A stretch of 64,000 bases of DNA. Origin: Dryococelus australis (lineage: Eukaryota > Arthropoda > Insecta > Phasmatodea > Phasmatidae). A program made the position numbers and the translations under genes. The stretch is from contig CM056993.1 of the NCBI GenBank assembly GCA_029891345.1, forward strand, positions 273,018,900 to 273,082,899. The letters are read 5' to 3'. Below, piece after piece: positions 50,476-62,146 of the stretch. Positions within the stretch are counted from its first letter, which is position 1. Each line of letters begins with the position of its first letter. The notes under the pieces were generated by a model. It searched no databases, was not told where the DNA came from, and was given only the letters and a program-made list of their open reading frames with translations.

Positions 50476-50896
50476 GGCTGTTCACGATACAGTGATATAA
50501 TTAGATATAAACCTTAGAAAAAAAAGTCACTGCCACTGCATGCATATATTTTAATGGGCGCATTGAGTGACATGCGCCCTGTAAAGTTGGTAATGATGGA
50601 GGAAAAGTAGTTCCATGTCTTAACGTCGAATGAAAAGTGTTAGGTTACAATTTATGATAGCTTAAATTATTTCTTTCGCTTGCGGTTTTTTTACAATGTA
50701 TGGAAGTGAAAAAATGAGCAGAAATTTAAAATATTTACTTTTCCATTAATTTCACAGTTTTACTTGACCGACGCATCAATAAAGTGGTGAGGCCCATCGA
50801 ACGTAAACTTTACATATCGTGGAAGTGTACACAATGTGTATACAAGTAGATCTTAAGTGGAACGTTCAAAAAATCTTAGTTTACCGTGAACAGCCT
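50476..50896 (-). mobile_element. MITE, GGCTGTTCAC family, long form
   Basis: Reverse orientation. Ends ggctgttcacgatacagtga and agtttaccgtgaacagcc. Internal gggcgcattgagtgacatgc is the inverse of the block in the 14.4-kb copy. Confidence 0.85.
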
Positions 50897-50902
50897 ATAA
50901 CA

Positions 50903-51370
50903 AAAACTAATACACGTGTGTCCAATGTGTTGATCTACGGAAAGAACACACACTTCAGACGAGGGTTGTCGAGTGTTTTCAAGACGTCACGTACATTAGA
51001 AATACCACTCCAGAGTACTCCAAAAAGGCTAAAAACCACTTTTTCAAAGCGCTGTATCTCGTAATATACGCGTCAGATTCAGACAAGACTACTCAAGGGC
51101 CCTGCATTCAAATTTCCTACAGACTTTCCATCAATTAAATAATAAGGTCACCGTTGAAAGTCCGGTAGGTACACTCAATGCGACAGGAACAGTACACGCC
51201 AGTTCAGAGCCTTGCGCTTAGTGCCGTTGGCGCACGTGATGCGCATGGCGGTGTCGTCCTTATCGCTTCCGCGGTTCTCGGCCTCGCACGCGGAAAAAAT
51301 CTCCAGGTAGGCGGGGGCCTTAAGCTCAGAAGTGTGGCAGCGATAAGGGCGACACTGCCGCGGGCATAAA
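50903..51370 (+). repeat. dispersed repeat, copy 2
   Basis: Uninterrupted relative of 8640-9385. Its last 130 bp (51240-51367) hold two inverted copies of a 40-bp GTGTCGCCC box that could form a hairpin. Confidence 0.6.
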
Positions 51371-51454
51371 GTGTGCCATCGTCGCTATGAATAATACTAT
51401 TGGCAGGAAGTCTGTAGAAAAATATCAACACAGGCTCATATTATAGTTTCACTT

Positions 51455-51769
51455 TGTTCGTCACTTTATTCATGTGTCGGTCAAGTGAAAGTGTGTAATT
51501 ATTACAGAAATAAATATTTTTGAAAATCTGTTCACTTTTACAATTGGATAGATTAAAATAAAACTAGCGAAATAAATATATTAAGTTATCAGAGATGGTT
51601 ACGTGACACTTTTTATTCGACGTTAAGATATGGAACTACTTTCCATTGATCGTTACCAACTTTACTGGGCGCATGTCACTCAGGATGTTTGTTAAAATAT
51701 ATGCAAGCAGGGGCAGTGACTTTTTTAAAGGTTGATGTTCAAAAATGCTCACTTTATCGTGAACAGCCT
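51455..51769 (+). mobile_element. MITE, GGCTGTTCAC family, long form, left end missing
   Basis: Internal cgtcactttattcatgtgtc and right end ctcactttatcgtgaacagc match the long form. The first 100 bp are absent. Confidence 0.75.
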
Positions 51770-51849
51770 TTAACGTGTTTTCAGATACGGCAGTTCTGAA
51801 AAAGCCGTTTTCAGCGATGTCGGGGCCCCTAAAATAATATTTATAGCAG

Positions 51850-52008
51850 GAGCGAAGTGAATGGAGAGATTTGGGCAGCTCTTAACATCGAGGTATTGAG
51901 TCGATGAGGGTGAAGCTAGGTACGTATGGAGTAGCGCCAGAATACAAGGGTGGGAGAAACGGGAGATATCCGAGAAAACCCGCCGACCAGTGGCATCGCC
52001 AAGCACGA
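51850..52008 (-). mobile_element. tRNA-derived SINE, copy 4, head truncated
   Basis: On the minus strand only the body and tail remain (tggtcggcgggttttctcgg, tcaccctcatcgac). atttatagcagg flanks it on both sides (51838-51849 and 52009-52020), so the truncated form inserted as such. Confidence 0.85.
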
Positions 52009-52020
52009 ATTTATAGCAGG

Positions 52021-53019
52021 CATCGCATTTTTAAAGTGCCATTATGTATTATGTCCCTGTTCCGAGCATGTTTTCTGTTTGTTTGTAGGTAAACCTTTTG
52101 GGGACATGTTTAATCGTTTCTTCCAAAAAAATGCGTATTTCAAACATGCGGACAGCAGCGAAATAGCGAGGCAGGGGGATTTATCCACCCTTTCACTCAC
52201 AGATTCATATATAGTTGTTAGAGTTGCAACTAAGAGGCATTTATGAACTGTTTTAATAACATACTAAAGCTCTCTTGTGCACCGGATATCAGGACCAATA
52301 AAAATGTTTTTGCGCTCGATGTTATTTGGTAGCAGCTATTCACATGGGATTACGGGACATTCTCGAGTACGAATTTTGTCTTGAATGGGCAGTGCTGCCA
52401 ACCTAAAGACCTGCAAGTCGCCTACATGCATTCGTAAACTCTACGACAAGTAACCAAATTAAACTATGCTCCAAACCTGCAAATTTACACGTTTTTGTTC
52501 GTTAGTAAAAATTCATTCGATTGATTAAAATACTTACCACTAATTTATAAAAGCATTAGTCACTCTTTGTTAATTAGAAACATTGTTAATTAGAAGAAAT
52601 GAAAGTTTCGTTCAAAACATTGAGACTATGTTCTGTTTTGATACTGTGATAACCTTCTTCCTGAGGAATTAACAAATAATGATAACATTTAAGTTGCAAG
52701 GCCGTGTGTTCGTAACGTATTCTTTTAGGGAAAATAGAAAATAAGTTGAATACACATGTATGTATATAAGTTGTGAAAAAAAGGCCACTAGATGGAAAAT
52801 CAATTTTACTACTTTTGTGATTCGGCTTCACCCAATTCCTCTTCAAGCTACGTGACATAAAATCATCATGTAGCCGAATTCTTCTACTGTTGGCAGTTGG
52901 TAACACTGCCCACAACTTATTGTACGCCGTTTTCTGCCGTGGACAGCGTAGACCATCTAAGCCACTTCCGTGTGCGACGTCCCGTATATTTGACACTGCA
53001 AAGCGACGCTAATTTCCCT
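52021..53019. other. no feature recognised
   Basis: Nothing identified except short chance frames. Confidence 0.35.
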
Positions 53020-53026
53020 AATTCGT

Positions 53027-53560
53027 GGTGGCCATGGTGGCCTAGTGGCCAGACTACTCGCCTACCACCTAGGCGCACCAGGTTCGCTTCCCAGCGGGGT
53101 CGCTAGATGGAGGTGATAAATGATGGAGTGGCAACAGCCTTTCTTCTCCACGTTTATCAAGTGAAGCCGATGCCTTGTCTGACTTCTTTCAACTGCGCAT
53201 GCTCAGACCGATTGTTTACGTCAGCCGCCATATTATGAGTGGCAAAAGTTACGTAGTAAGCAATGTAAAATATGCACCTTTTTGCCACTACTAGCCCTGT
53301 CCTTGTCTTTCATTACCGGCTTCACTTTCGTGTCTCGGTTTCCACTCCATAGACTAAAACCTCCATGGGTCGCTCCCGGGTATTCGCATATGGGAATCGT
53401 GGCGGATGGTGCTGGTGGTCGGCGGGTTTTCTCGGGGGTTTCCCGCTTCTCCCACCCTTGTATCCAGGCACTGCTCCATAATCACCTCGCTTCACCCTCA
53501 TCGGCTCTCAAGACCTCGATGTTAAGAGCCGCCAAAATATCTTCACTCCCTCCCGCTGCC
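53027..53560 (+). mobile_element. tRNA-derived SINE, copy 5, split by a MITE
   Basis: The tRNA-like head gtggcctagtggccagacta with B box ggttcgcttcc at 53040-53104 is followed, after the nested element, by the body gggaatcgtggcggatgg and tail cctcatcggctctcaagacc. aattcgt flanks both sides (53020-53026 and 53561-53567). Confidence 0.85.
53105..53366. mobile_element. palindromic MITE nested in SINE, 8-bp duplication
   Basis: gggtcgct stands on both sides (53097-53104 and 53367-53374). Ends are inverse: agatggaggt on the left, acctccat on the right, with a second inverted block ggagtgg / ccactcc inside. An 8-bp duplication suggests the hAT group. Confidence 0.85.
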
Positions 53561-53569
53561 GAATTCGTC

Positions 53570-55020
53570 GTCAACATTACTAAAAGAACTGCAGTCAGTG
53601 GCCCCACACCCCCCTCACACATTCCTCCCCTTTCCCCTCGCAGATTATGATTACAAAAATATTCCAACCTTCGGCAGATATCACATTTATTGGCCACTAG
53701 CAAAAAAAAAACAGAGATGTCCTTTGAGATATACAATGTAGGTATCACCGGAAACACAGCCGGATGATATCTGATTGCTAAGTCAGTGTTAATATAGCAG
53801 AGGTGAATAAGGACGGATGCCAGCCATTAGTCGTTTCCGGGAGAATAATGACAACTGTCATCTTTGCAGTACCCACCCGGCATTGTTCACCAGACGGCGT
53901 ATAGATATCTTCAGGAAGGCATCTGGCTATTGTCTGTTTGAGGAGCCAAAGGTGCATAGGATCAGAACGTACCACTTGAAATAACTGGTTTTAAAATTAA
54001 TTTTACTGATTCAGAGTGCTAATATTATAATTTCCTCTTTTTTACAGTAAAATAATTATTACGTTAGATACTTGTATACGTATTTTATTGAAAATTATGT
54101 GTTTTATCAAAAATGTGGCAACCCTTAATTACTTTGGAAACATACGTATGCGTGCATTCGATCTTCGTGTGTTATTCTTTTGTTATAATTCGAAACTGCT
54201 AGTAGCAGCAACCAACACAGGCGCTTTCTCGTAGTCAGTGAAGTGCAGAATACGTGAGTCATATACGTATCACCGGGTACAAGTGCCGAAAGAATAAATT
54301 ACTTAGGGATAAGTTCAAATTCAAAAGTCTCGTGATATTATGAATTATCAAAAGGTAATCATTATTTTACTGTAAAAGTTTAAAAGTTTCGAGATGGATT
54401 ACCTTGTTTTGTTTTGAATTTTATGTTGCGAACTCTACACCGCGTCAAAGCCCTACAATTCGTATTGCTGCATTTATCATGAAATTTTACTTATTTCAAA
54501 TTTCGCGTGTGCCGTTTTGATCTTACAAGTTACAGATATTTTTGTACAAACACAAAAGAAAATGTTTCTATACTTAATATTTTGAAGTTGAACTTGCCAT
54601 TTCGGCGACTGTATTGTCTTGGATTAGACTGGATCTCATTAAAGAGCTATGTTCAGAGATATAAATGGCCATAATGGTTGAGGGTTCAAGGACTCTGTAC
54701 ACCCATCGCTTGAACTACTATGAACAGTCTTTGAAATTTACTTTTTGTTTTCTATCAGTAACAGTTAAACACGTTTGACGTGTATTAGTGTGATATAATG
54801 TCCGCCAAGCTCTCTACCTTCGATATTCCTTGTGAAGTTGAAGAAGTGCGAAGTCGTTGCAGAGTAGCTAACAACTTTCGTTTCTCGTTATTTACAAACC
54901 ATTCATAATATTAAATTCTGTACCTTTTTTGCATTTTCAGGCAGCTTTAACTCAAAATATGCGAGTCAGTCGTTACATACAGAACTAGTATAGACCCTGC
55001 ACTAAACGGTTCTACAGATT
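53570..55020. other. no feature recognised
   Basis: AT-rich, no element ends or convincing frames. Confidence 0.4.
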
Positions 55021-55027
55021 TTCCATT

Positions 55028-55460
55028 TATAGTCTATTAGCGGTTTCTTCAAATAGTTGGATTTAAACCTTTGAAAAATTTGTAAAAATAATCCATGTAT
55101 AACTTACTTGGTAGTTTCCTAAATTTATCATGTATCACAGGAGTTTAATATTTGTGTTTACATAAAGGCACCTTATCTTGGTCGTATTGAAATTTACTTA
55201 TATTTGATCTATAAATTATAATATTACATTCATAAAAGATATGTATAAAACAGGGATAAAATATGTGTGTTTCTAATGCCTAGTAATAAATAGTTATTAT
55301 GCAAAATATTATTACGCTGAGTGCGCTCGCACGAATGCGGTACGCTGTCCTTTTCGTGTGATTACATAGACTTACTTGTTTAAGCTTTGTGCACATGAGG
55401 CGGAGGGATATCAAGAAAGTAGAACTTTAGCAAGGCTTCAGAAAGCTCCAAGCTTTGCAC
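55028..55460 (+). mobile_element. MITE, TAGTCCATTC family
   Basis: Starts tatagtctattagcggtttc; shares taatgcctagtaataaatag and gtagaactttagcaaggctt with the 6.9-kb copy. The right end is worn. Confidence 0.7.
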
Positions 55461-55596
55461 TTAGCATTTATGGGGCACTCACTAAATGTTCATAACAAAA
55501 TCACCCTTGTTACTCTTTGCTTCTCTGCCTCAGACACGAAAAATAGCCCCTACCCCCATCGATTTTGGTGAATGTTGCCTATCTGCCAGGCACAGT

Positions 55597-55624
55597 ATTT
55601 TTTTTTTTTTTTTTTTTTTTTTTT
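55597..55624. repeat. poly-T run
   Basis: About 28 T. It could be the A-tail of a minus-strand retroposon, but no body is recognised. Confidence 0.8.
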
Positions 55625-55629
55625 CCATT

Positions 55630-57120
55630 TTTACCAACGAATTCTTATATTAAAAGACCTTCGCGAATATAGTGTAACAAACTAAATCTATTAATTTTTG
55701 TGATGTTTGTCAAGTTTAACAAGCTGGTTAGTAGCCTAATTCATCATTATGACGTAAATGCCCAGAATGCAATTTTAATTTGTTACTCCGCGTAAAATGT
55801 TTATTTTCAAAATATTGTTATATATAATTTTTTTTCTTCATTTTTCAGTATAAAGTTCGACAAACAAAAAGCTACTACGAACCCACGTATATTTATAACT
55901 ATTCAAATCATTTTTCTTGTATTGCTAAATAATATTTCACCGATTTTTGACTATTTGAATCTGTCAAATTATTCTTCTGAGGAAGAACTGGAAACCTTAA
56001 AAATGTTACCACCCAATAATAATTTTAAGCCTGAGGTAGAGAATTTTGACACTCAGATTCTAAATATTATCAGATATTTACAGTTACTTATTTGCCTTTA
56101 GAGGGAATTTGCATAAGTTTTCCCAACATAAAATAGTTGTCTTTAGCTGCAGGAAAGTGGCATTTAATGGAAATAAGTTGTTTCCTTATGTCGCATATTA
56201 ATTAACACACTGGTCTCGTTAACGCCTTCTTTGTAGACAAATATTTTAAAGAGACATCAGACTACTCATTAGTGAAATGAATAACATAAATGATAAAATG
56301 AAGTAATTTATATTTACATATATGTTTAAGGCGATTTCACGGGGTCATATATTTCATTGAACTGAACAAATTTAATATAAAATATTGATTTCAGAAATCA
56401 TTTCACGTGGACGTGAATACTGTCTGTTTGATAAATATTTAATCGGAAACTCGATAACTTTGAAATACATTTCACACTGTGAAATAAAGCTTGAACTATT
56501 TTTCTTACAAAAGAACAATTAAGAAAGTGTTCACCACAACGCCACAGCAGATAGCAGATAATCATATGCATGCTTTCGGCTGTTTTTTAAACAAGTTTTT
56601 CGTAGTAAATACAAATATGGGCAGCATACGAGGAAAAAACTACAGACAGTAGTTGCTTGAGGTGCAATGATCTACTTCAGTTAAGAAAAGTTAATCTATT
56701 GTGAGGTATCGTTTATTGTTTTCATTTCTATACTTCGGCGAATAAATGTTATACAAGCTGCATTCCATGACTGGTATACATATGTTAATTTCTCAACAGA
56801 CGTATGCGTTGACGATGCTGCATTTTCAACTACACATAACGACTCTGATAGTCAGCAACAAATATCGCATTTCGTGGACGAGAATAATTCTGGTTAGTGG
56901 ATGAAAAAAATGAATCATAAAATTTAGATAAAGTCCAAATCGAAAATACTTTAGGGATTCAACCATCCTATTTCTCGAAAGGTAAAACGGTAGCTGTTCT
57001 GACGTCAAAGTGAAGTAATACGTTGCTCGAAGAATTGAATTAAAAGAAATGTATTTTAATTTAAGGTAATTTCTGATAGTGTGAAATGGCCTTTAGTATT
57101 TCTCGGTACCATTACAAACA
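55630..57120. other. AT-rich, nothing recognised
   Basis: No gene or element ends seen. Confidence 0.4.
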
Positions 57121-57126
57121 TACACA

Positions 57127-58333
57127 CACTATCGATCAAAACGTATTTAGGCACTCGTGAATATGGGTAATTCAGTACGTCAGTTGACTTGTGTGGCCGC
57201 CATACGCTGCAGGCCGGTGTAGAACCAGTTGACAAGGAGATGACATGAGATACAGAGCTATCGGATTTTTATAAGAGTGTAATTGTAGGCTGCCATCTCA
57301 GTGGACTGCATAGCCAGGCGATTGCACAGAAGTTAAACAGGCCTAAATCAACGGTCGCATTCGTCCTGCGTAATTGGAAGGTTGATGGGCATTGTGCCAA
57401 TACTGCATGTTCTGGGCGACCTCCGATCTTGGCCGACATAAATCTCAGAACCCTGTAACGTGAAATTGTCAAAAATCGGGCACAACCCATGGCTACCATT
57501 CGACGGGAGTTTCGTGCAGCAACAAAAGTATCGGTTTCCATTGGGACATTGCGTACAGAGGCCCACCGACTTGGATATTTCGGACGAGCAGCTGAACATA
57601 AGCCCCTTATCACGACAAGCAATAAAGCTCGGCGGCTCAGGTGGTGTTTGGACCGTCGCAACTGGACACTAGAGCAGTGGAAATCGGTTCTGTAGAGTGA
57701 TGAGTCGAGGTTTACATTATTCCGGTCCGATGGACGTGTATGAGTGTGGCGTCTACCCGGGGAACAGCTTCTGCTGGAGTGTATAATGCCAACTAGGAAA
57801 TTCGGTGGTGGTGGAGTGATGGTGTGGGACTGGTTCACGATCTTCGGCGTAGGACCGCTGGTGTTTGTCCGTGGTAGTATGAACACAGAGGCCTATTGTA
57901 AAATTCTGGATAATGAAATGCTCCCAGAGTTGTAGCCTTTTAACGGAATGGACTCGTGTTACTTCCAAGATGACAATACCAGGTGCCATGTTTCAAGGGC
58001 TACTATGCAATGGTACGGCGACAACAATGTTCGCCGATTGGCCTGTCCCGCCCAGAGCCCAGACCTCAACGCTATAGAACATCTTTGGGACGAATTGGAT
58101 CGCCGGGTGAAGGCTCGTCAGGCGCAGCCAAAATCCATTGCTCAACTCATGGAATGGTTGCAAGAGGAATGGCGACGAATCCCAGCGGATGTCCTGCAAA
58201 GACTCGTAGAGAGCATGCCAGACAGGGTGGCTGCTGTTATAGCCGCAAGAGGTGGCCCTACGAGATTCTAACGGGGTGACAACCACCGAGCAAACATTGT
58301 GGACAGGTGCCCAGTTACTTTTGGTCGATAGTG
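57127..58333 (+). mobile_element. Tc1-like transposon, full length
   Basis: Inverted ends cactatcgatcaaaacgta and the inverse of acttttggtcgatagtg. TA dinucleotides lie within a few bases of both ends (57121 and 58337). 1.2 kb with one transposase frame, the normal Tc1 size. Confidence 0.9.
57240..58271 (+). pseudogene. Tc1-like transposase, one frame with five stops
   Basis: From ATG at 57240 to the stop at 58269-58271, 343 codons in one frame, the usual length for Tc1. N-terminal HTH (YKSVIVGCHLSGLHSQAIAQ, then RPKSTVAFVLRNW), GRPP hinge near 57418, then catalytic SDESRF (first Asp), FQDDNTRCH (second Asp) and SPDLNAIEHLWDEL (Glu), with the 34-residue DDE spacing of the family. In-frame stops lie at 57246, 57456, 57693, 57741 and 57933. 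Each is one C-to-T or G-to-A change from the residue expected in the family (Arg, Gln or Trp). No frameshift at all, so the copy is fairly recent but dead. Confidence 0.9.
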
Positions 58334-58850
58334 CATTAAACCTTCTAAAACCCTTCATTTTTTTTTAGATACGAGATACATTCGATTGACTTCGCAGACA
58401 CCGTAAAGTAGAATGATACACTGCCGGACTTTGAAAATAGTGTACCAAGAAGGAAACTTGCGGCTACCACGAAACGATGCACATAGCGATAGTACGGGCT
58501 GGTGTTCACATGGTCCCATGTTGGCGTGTTTGCATTTGGCCGCAAACATGGCAGTGGTGCTGCGAGCTCGAAAGCAGCAGTCGTTGACAGTGGCGTGTAG
58601 TCGAAGCCGCACCAGCACGAGTAACACCAGACCACACCAAACAAGTGTATAGAGTGAATACGCCGAAGACGTCGCTTTATGCGTTTGACGGACTTGGAGA
58701 GGATTCATAATAAGACTGAAGAACGTAAAGTGGTCGTATCGCCTTATAGCCGACAACGTGGGTCGTTCGGACCATACTTTCGGATGCTGTCGGGAAGGAG
58801 CATTGGATACGTGAAGGCACCCACACACGGAAGACTGACTTAGGCCGTGT

Positions 58851-59122
58851 CCGAATTGGCAGATTTTGTATACAAAATGATCACGTGACCCGATTTTTTA
58901 TACGAAAATGGTGACGTATTTGGTAATTTGGTATTTCGCATTTTGTATTTAGCGGATGTTAGCAAAAAAAATGACAAAATCAGCGCCATGTTTGTTTTTA
59001 CTTTAAAAACACATGTGCGAATGCATAAATAAAATTACTTTTAAAACAAATAACTGTACATAAAATACACTAGGCATGTTTTGAAAAGCAAATAAGCGTC
59101 GTAGGCCTACTTTGTTTGTTGA

Positions 59123-59197
<75 letters not shown>

Positions 59198-59466
59198 CAT
59201 AGCGCAAAAAAAAAAAACTAAGTCGTTATTGCATAAACTAGTTTCTTATTTATTAACATGTTCGTAGTATTCCAATAATGATTGCAGAAATATTACGCCT
59301 GTCTTAAGCATTAAATTTAGATAAAAATATTTTCACTGTTGATGTAATACTGTGTAGCCGCGAGTGCTAAACAAGTGACTGTTGACAACGTCCGAATTGT
59401 CACCTACCAAATCACGAATTTACAAAATAACGAAATATCGAAATTGGTCAATTCGGACACGGCTTC
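58851..59466. mobile_element. Harbinger-like MITE carrying a TA tract
   Basis: Left end taggccgtgtccgaattggc, right end ggtcaattcggacacggctt (inverse). Flanks TTA and TTC may be a worn 3-bp duplication. The inside has accaaatca/ggtaatttgg inverted pieces and a TA microsatellite (59127-59189). Non-coding. Confidence 0.75.
59127..59189. repeat. TA microsatellite
   Basis: About 62 bp of TA within the MITE. Confidence 0.95.
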
Positions 59467-59644
59467 AGTACCAACGAGGTCGGCTACCAGTCGAGAGGAT
59501 TGGAAGATCGTGCGCCAGGCGTGGACGGGGTCCCACGATGTTGGCCAGTTTTGGAGCATCTGTGTGGCCACGAACCATTTCCCGACGCCTTGCAGAGACA
59601 ATTACGCAATCCCAGCGCTCATTACACATGCAGTAGTAACTGGT

Positions 59645-59980
59645 CGTCGAATAGTACTTGCATTTACTCTATATTTGACCTTTGTCCTCCCTTATTTTTC
59701 TCTTCATCTACCTTTACTGTACTCTTCCTCTGTGGCTGTCATTTTTCTGTTCGTTCCTTTGTCCGTAAAATGTGAGGACGAGGGATATGTGGTGGCGGTA
59801 TACTCTGTTTCACCCCGAATCGGTGTGGTTGTTTGTGCGTGCGGTTTATTTTGTGTGTATAATCCGTTTTTCCATAGGTTGGCAACCTAAACAATAACTT
59901 TTTAATACGGCCATTTATTTTTGTTATTATTATTGCGTAGGGCGTGCGCTAGGCGGGGTGTGTGTTGTGTGTGTATTCAA
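59645..59980. other. no feature recognised
   Basis: An open stretch reading hydrophobic residues (to 59890) continues past the Tc1 fragment but shows no family resemblance. Confidence 0.3.
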
Positions 59981-59985
59981 TTTCG

Positions 59986-59986
<1 letters not shown>

Positions 59987-60057
<71 letters not shown>
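59987..60057. repeat. TA microsatellite
   Basis: About 70 bp of TA. Confidence 0.95.
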
Positions 60058-60059
<2 letters not shown>

Positions 60060-60239
60060 TTTACAAATATAAATGCGAGTGCGTGCTCACATTTTTCTAT
60101 GTGTACATTCAACATTAAACATATTATAGATCCACTTTTCTTTTGCTATGACAAGTTTTTAACTGGGGCGTGTGTAGGCCGATGCGAGAATTGACTTTAT
60201 TTCATCTCCTAACACTTCCCGTGCATTGGGATGTACGTG

Positions 60240-60310
60240 GAGCCAAACAAATCTTTAGATTCACCAACCAAATCTTTGTCTGGGCGCAACCAAATGGTCT
60301 AGACTTCGGA
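60240..60310. repeat. CAACCAAATCTTT repeats
   Basis: ccaaacaaatctttag, ccaaccaaatctttgt and gcaaccaaatgg match the block at 6610-6790. Confidence 0.45.
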
Positions 60311-60384
60311 CTGGCAACCAAAGGGTTTGACGCATCGAAACTGCACACATCCTGCATTTTTTGAGTTCAAAAACAGCTGAAAAA

Positions 60385-60520
60385 ATGTCGAGCGTTCCTG
60401 CAAACCACCACTTGAACTCCACTTCCAATGTCAGCGTGTCCCTGCAGGCGGAGAGTGAACCAACCAACACACAAAATGGCAGCTTCGATACCAGTGCTCC
60501 TAGCTGCGAACGATCAAACC
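60385..60520 (+). CDS. possible host exon, unassigned
   Basis: From ATG at 60385 the frame reads MSSVPANHHLNSTSNVSVS and on to SCERSNRPRTGGG. It is Ser/Asn-rich, with many codons ending in G or C, unlike the surrounding AT-rich sequence. A donor-like ggtggtgggtg follows near 60532. It would be a disordered N-terminus if real. No family recognised; chance in a GC-richer patch is possible. Confidence 0.3.
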
Positions 60521-60965
60521 GTCCACGCACTGGTGGTGGGTGTACGGGTATTAAAGACGGCCGCCTACAGCAGACAACTGGTGGTGAGAATTAAAGATGG
60601 CTGCCTACAGTAGATGACGATGATGGTGATGAAGCACACAAAAAGCAAGAGAGGGAGGAACGGTATGGAAGACAAGAGAGAAAATAAAGGAGACCTGTAG
60701 GAATATGAGGAAACCCCAAGGGATAGCATGGGCGATAGAGAGACAGGAGGGAATGAGATCATGACAAAAAAATTACATTGGAATGTCAGAGCATGACAAA
60801 AAAGAAGAGGAATGCAAGAGCATGAAGATATTGGAAGGAATGATAGAGCAGGTGGGTAAAATAGAAATTACGAGCGCGAAACTGTAAATCCAAGATGGCC
60901 GCGACTGAGGAGGAATGACAGAGCAGGATGTTTCGGCGTGACATCATCCAAGATGGCCGTCGTGG
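60470..60965. promoter_or_regulatory. cluster of YY1/Pho-like AARATGGCNGC motifs
   Basis: aaaatggcagc near 60472, aaagacggccgcc near 60554, aaagatggctgcc near 60593, ccaagatggccgcg near 60891 and ccaagatggccgtc near 60949, all on the same strand. A purine-rich gggaggaatga-type repeat fills the space between. Confidence 0.45.
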
Positions 60966-60969
60966 CGCC

Positions 60970-61900
60970 TTGGGGCCGCAGCCAGCAACCAGGTGTGGTG
61001 AACAGACATTTTATAACTACTGAAGTATACGAACCTTTTCACGTATTCAAGTATTTCATGTAGTTTACATCCATAAAAAATCCTAGAAATTTCAAATGAC
61101 TGTCATTACTGTTTAAATTTTATAAATGGTTTGAACATCAGGTTTGCACAGAAAGACAATTTTTCACATAAGCTTGGTATGCGCATTAAATTTTTCTCTG
61201 ACGTTTATAAGGGCAGGACGGGACACTACGGAGTGTGGTGTCATTCAACCAGTCCGTATAGGTCTAGACGAACCTGTTGTTACGAACAAACCAGTTCTGC
61301 GAACCGGAATCTTTAACTAAACGGGATCGCGGCTATAGATATCCTTGTCACTGAGGAATGAAGAAAACGAAACCACAAAATTTATCCACCACGGTTCGAA
61401 ATGTTGAGTTCCACAGACTAGCTATAATGAGACATACTTTCTCTACGACTTGAGTGGGAGATAAAACTTAAGACTATTATATACAATTCACAATTTTCAC
61501 TTGGGTTAAATTATGTCAGATAACTCACCATACAAAGTATGCTAAATAAGCATTATACTGAAGTCCACGAAGGACTCACATTTGTTAATAGGATAAAATT
61601 TTTGTATTAAAAAATGTGATGCATTTATTTCTTTTATAATTTAATTGCTTCACAAAACTTTATTCTTTTCTACGAATTTATACATTATTGGTGAAACTCT
61701 ATGTTGAATTGCTACACATATTGAAAACGATTAATTAACGGAAATATACTCCAGACAATACAACCGAGAAAACATCAAGCGCGATGAAGAGTCTGCCGTG
61801 AAGCAGTATATAATTTGCTCACATAGCATCGTGTAAAGTTATCTCAGTGTCTTGGTGATTACTTTGACGTAACGGTGGTACGCCATGTTGCTGAACAATG
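60970..61900. other. no feature recognised
   Basis: AT-rich; nothing identified. Confidence 0.4.
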
Positions 61901-61905
61901 ATGCC

Positions 61906-62140
61906 TAGGACCACCTGTTCTTCGCGAAAATATTCCAGGATTAGCTTTACTCCAAAGTGCCTTAGTACAGAACCAATGTCGTGGTTGGATGGTTTAAAAT
62001 CGTTCACTTCTGAAGTGTCTGCCAGCCAATCATGGACGTTCAGTGTCAGGGTGACTTTAGTCTGACTGGCCTAGTTGACTATAGAATGACTTCGCACACA
62101 GACGCGCAGCCAATTGCGAAGGGAAATTTGTAAGCTTGCG
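61906..62140 (+). mobile_element. hAT-type MITE, right end missing
   Basis: Starts taggaccacctgttcttcgc; contains ccaatcatggacgttcagtg and gcagccaattgcgaaggga as in the 12.9-kb copy. Its right end is lost where the next MITE begins. Confidence 0.7.
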
Positions 62141-62146
62141 CGTATA

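Larger units (their letters stand above)
58422..59640 (+). mobile_element. Tc1-like element, 5' part, split by a MITE
   Basis: A CpG-rich leader (58440-58640) precedes transposase pieces: MRLTDLERI near 58680, KWSYRLIADNVGRSD near 58733 and WIREGTHTRKT near 58803. After the nested MITE come TSREDWKIVRQAW near 59490 and ASVWPRTISRRLAE near 59560. This is the N-terminal HTH half of a Tc1-like transposase of another subfamily than the 57.1-kb copy. The catalytic half is missing, and frames shift between pieces. Confidence 0.7.

Noticed and set aside
57269-57886. 205-codon minus-strand open frame
   Set aside because: It is the mirror of the Tc1 transposase on the plus strand; its residues resemble no family.
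58355-58828. 157-codon minus-strand frame
   Set aside because: Overlaps the leader and HTH part of the second Tc1-like element on the plus strand; no family resemblance.
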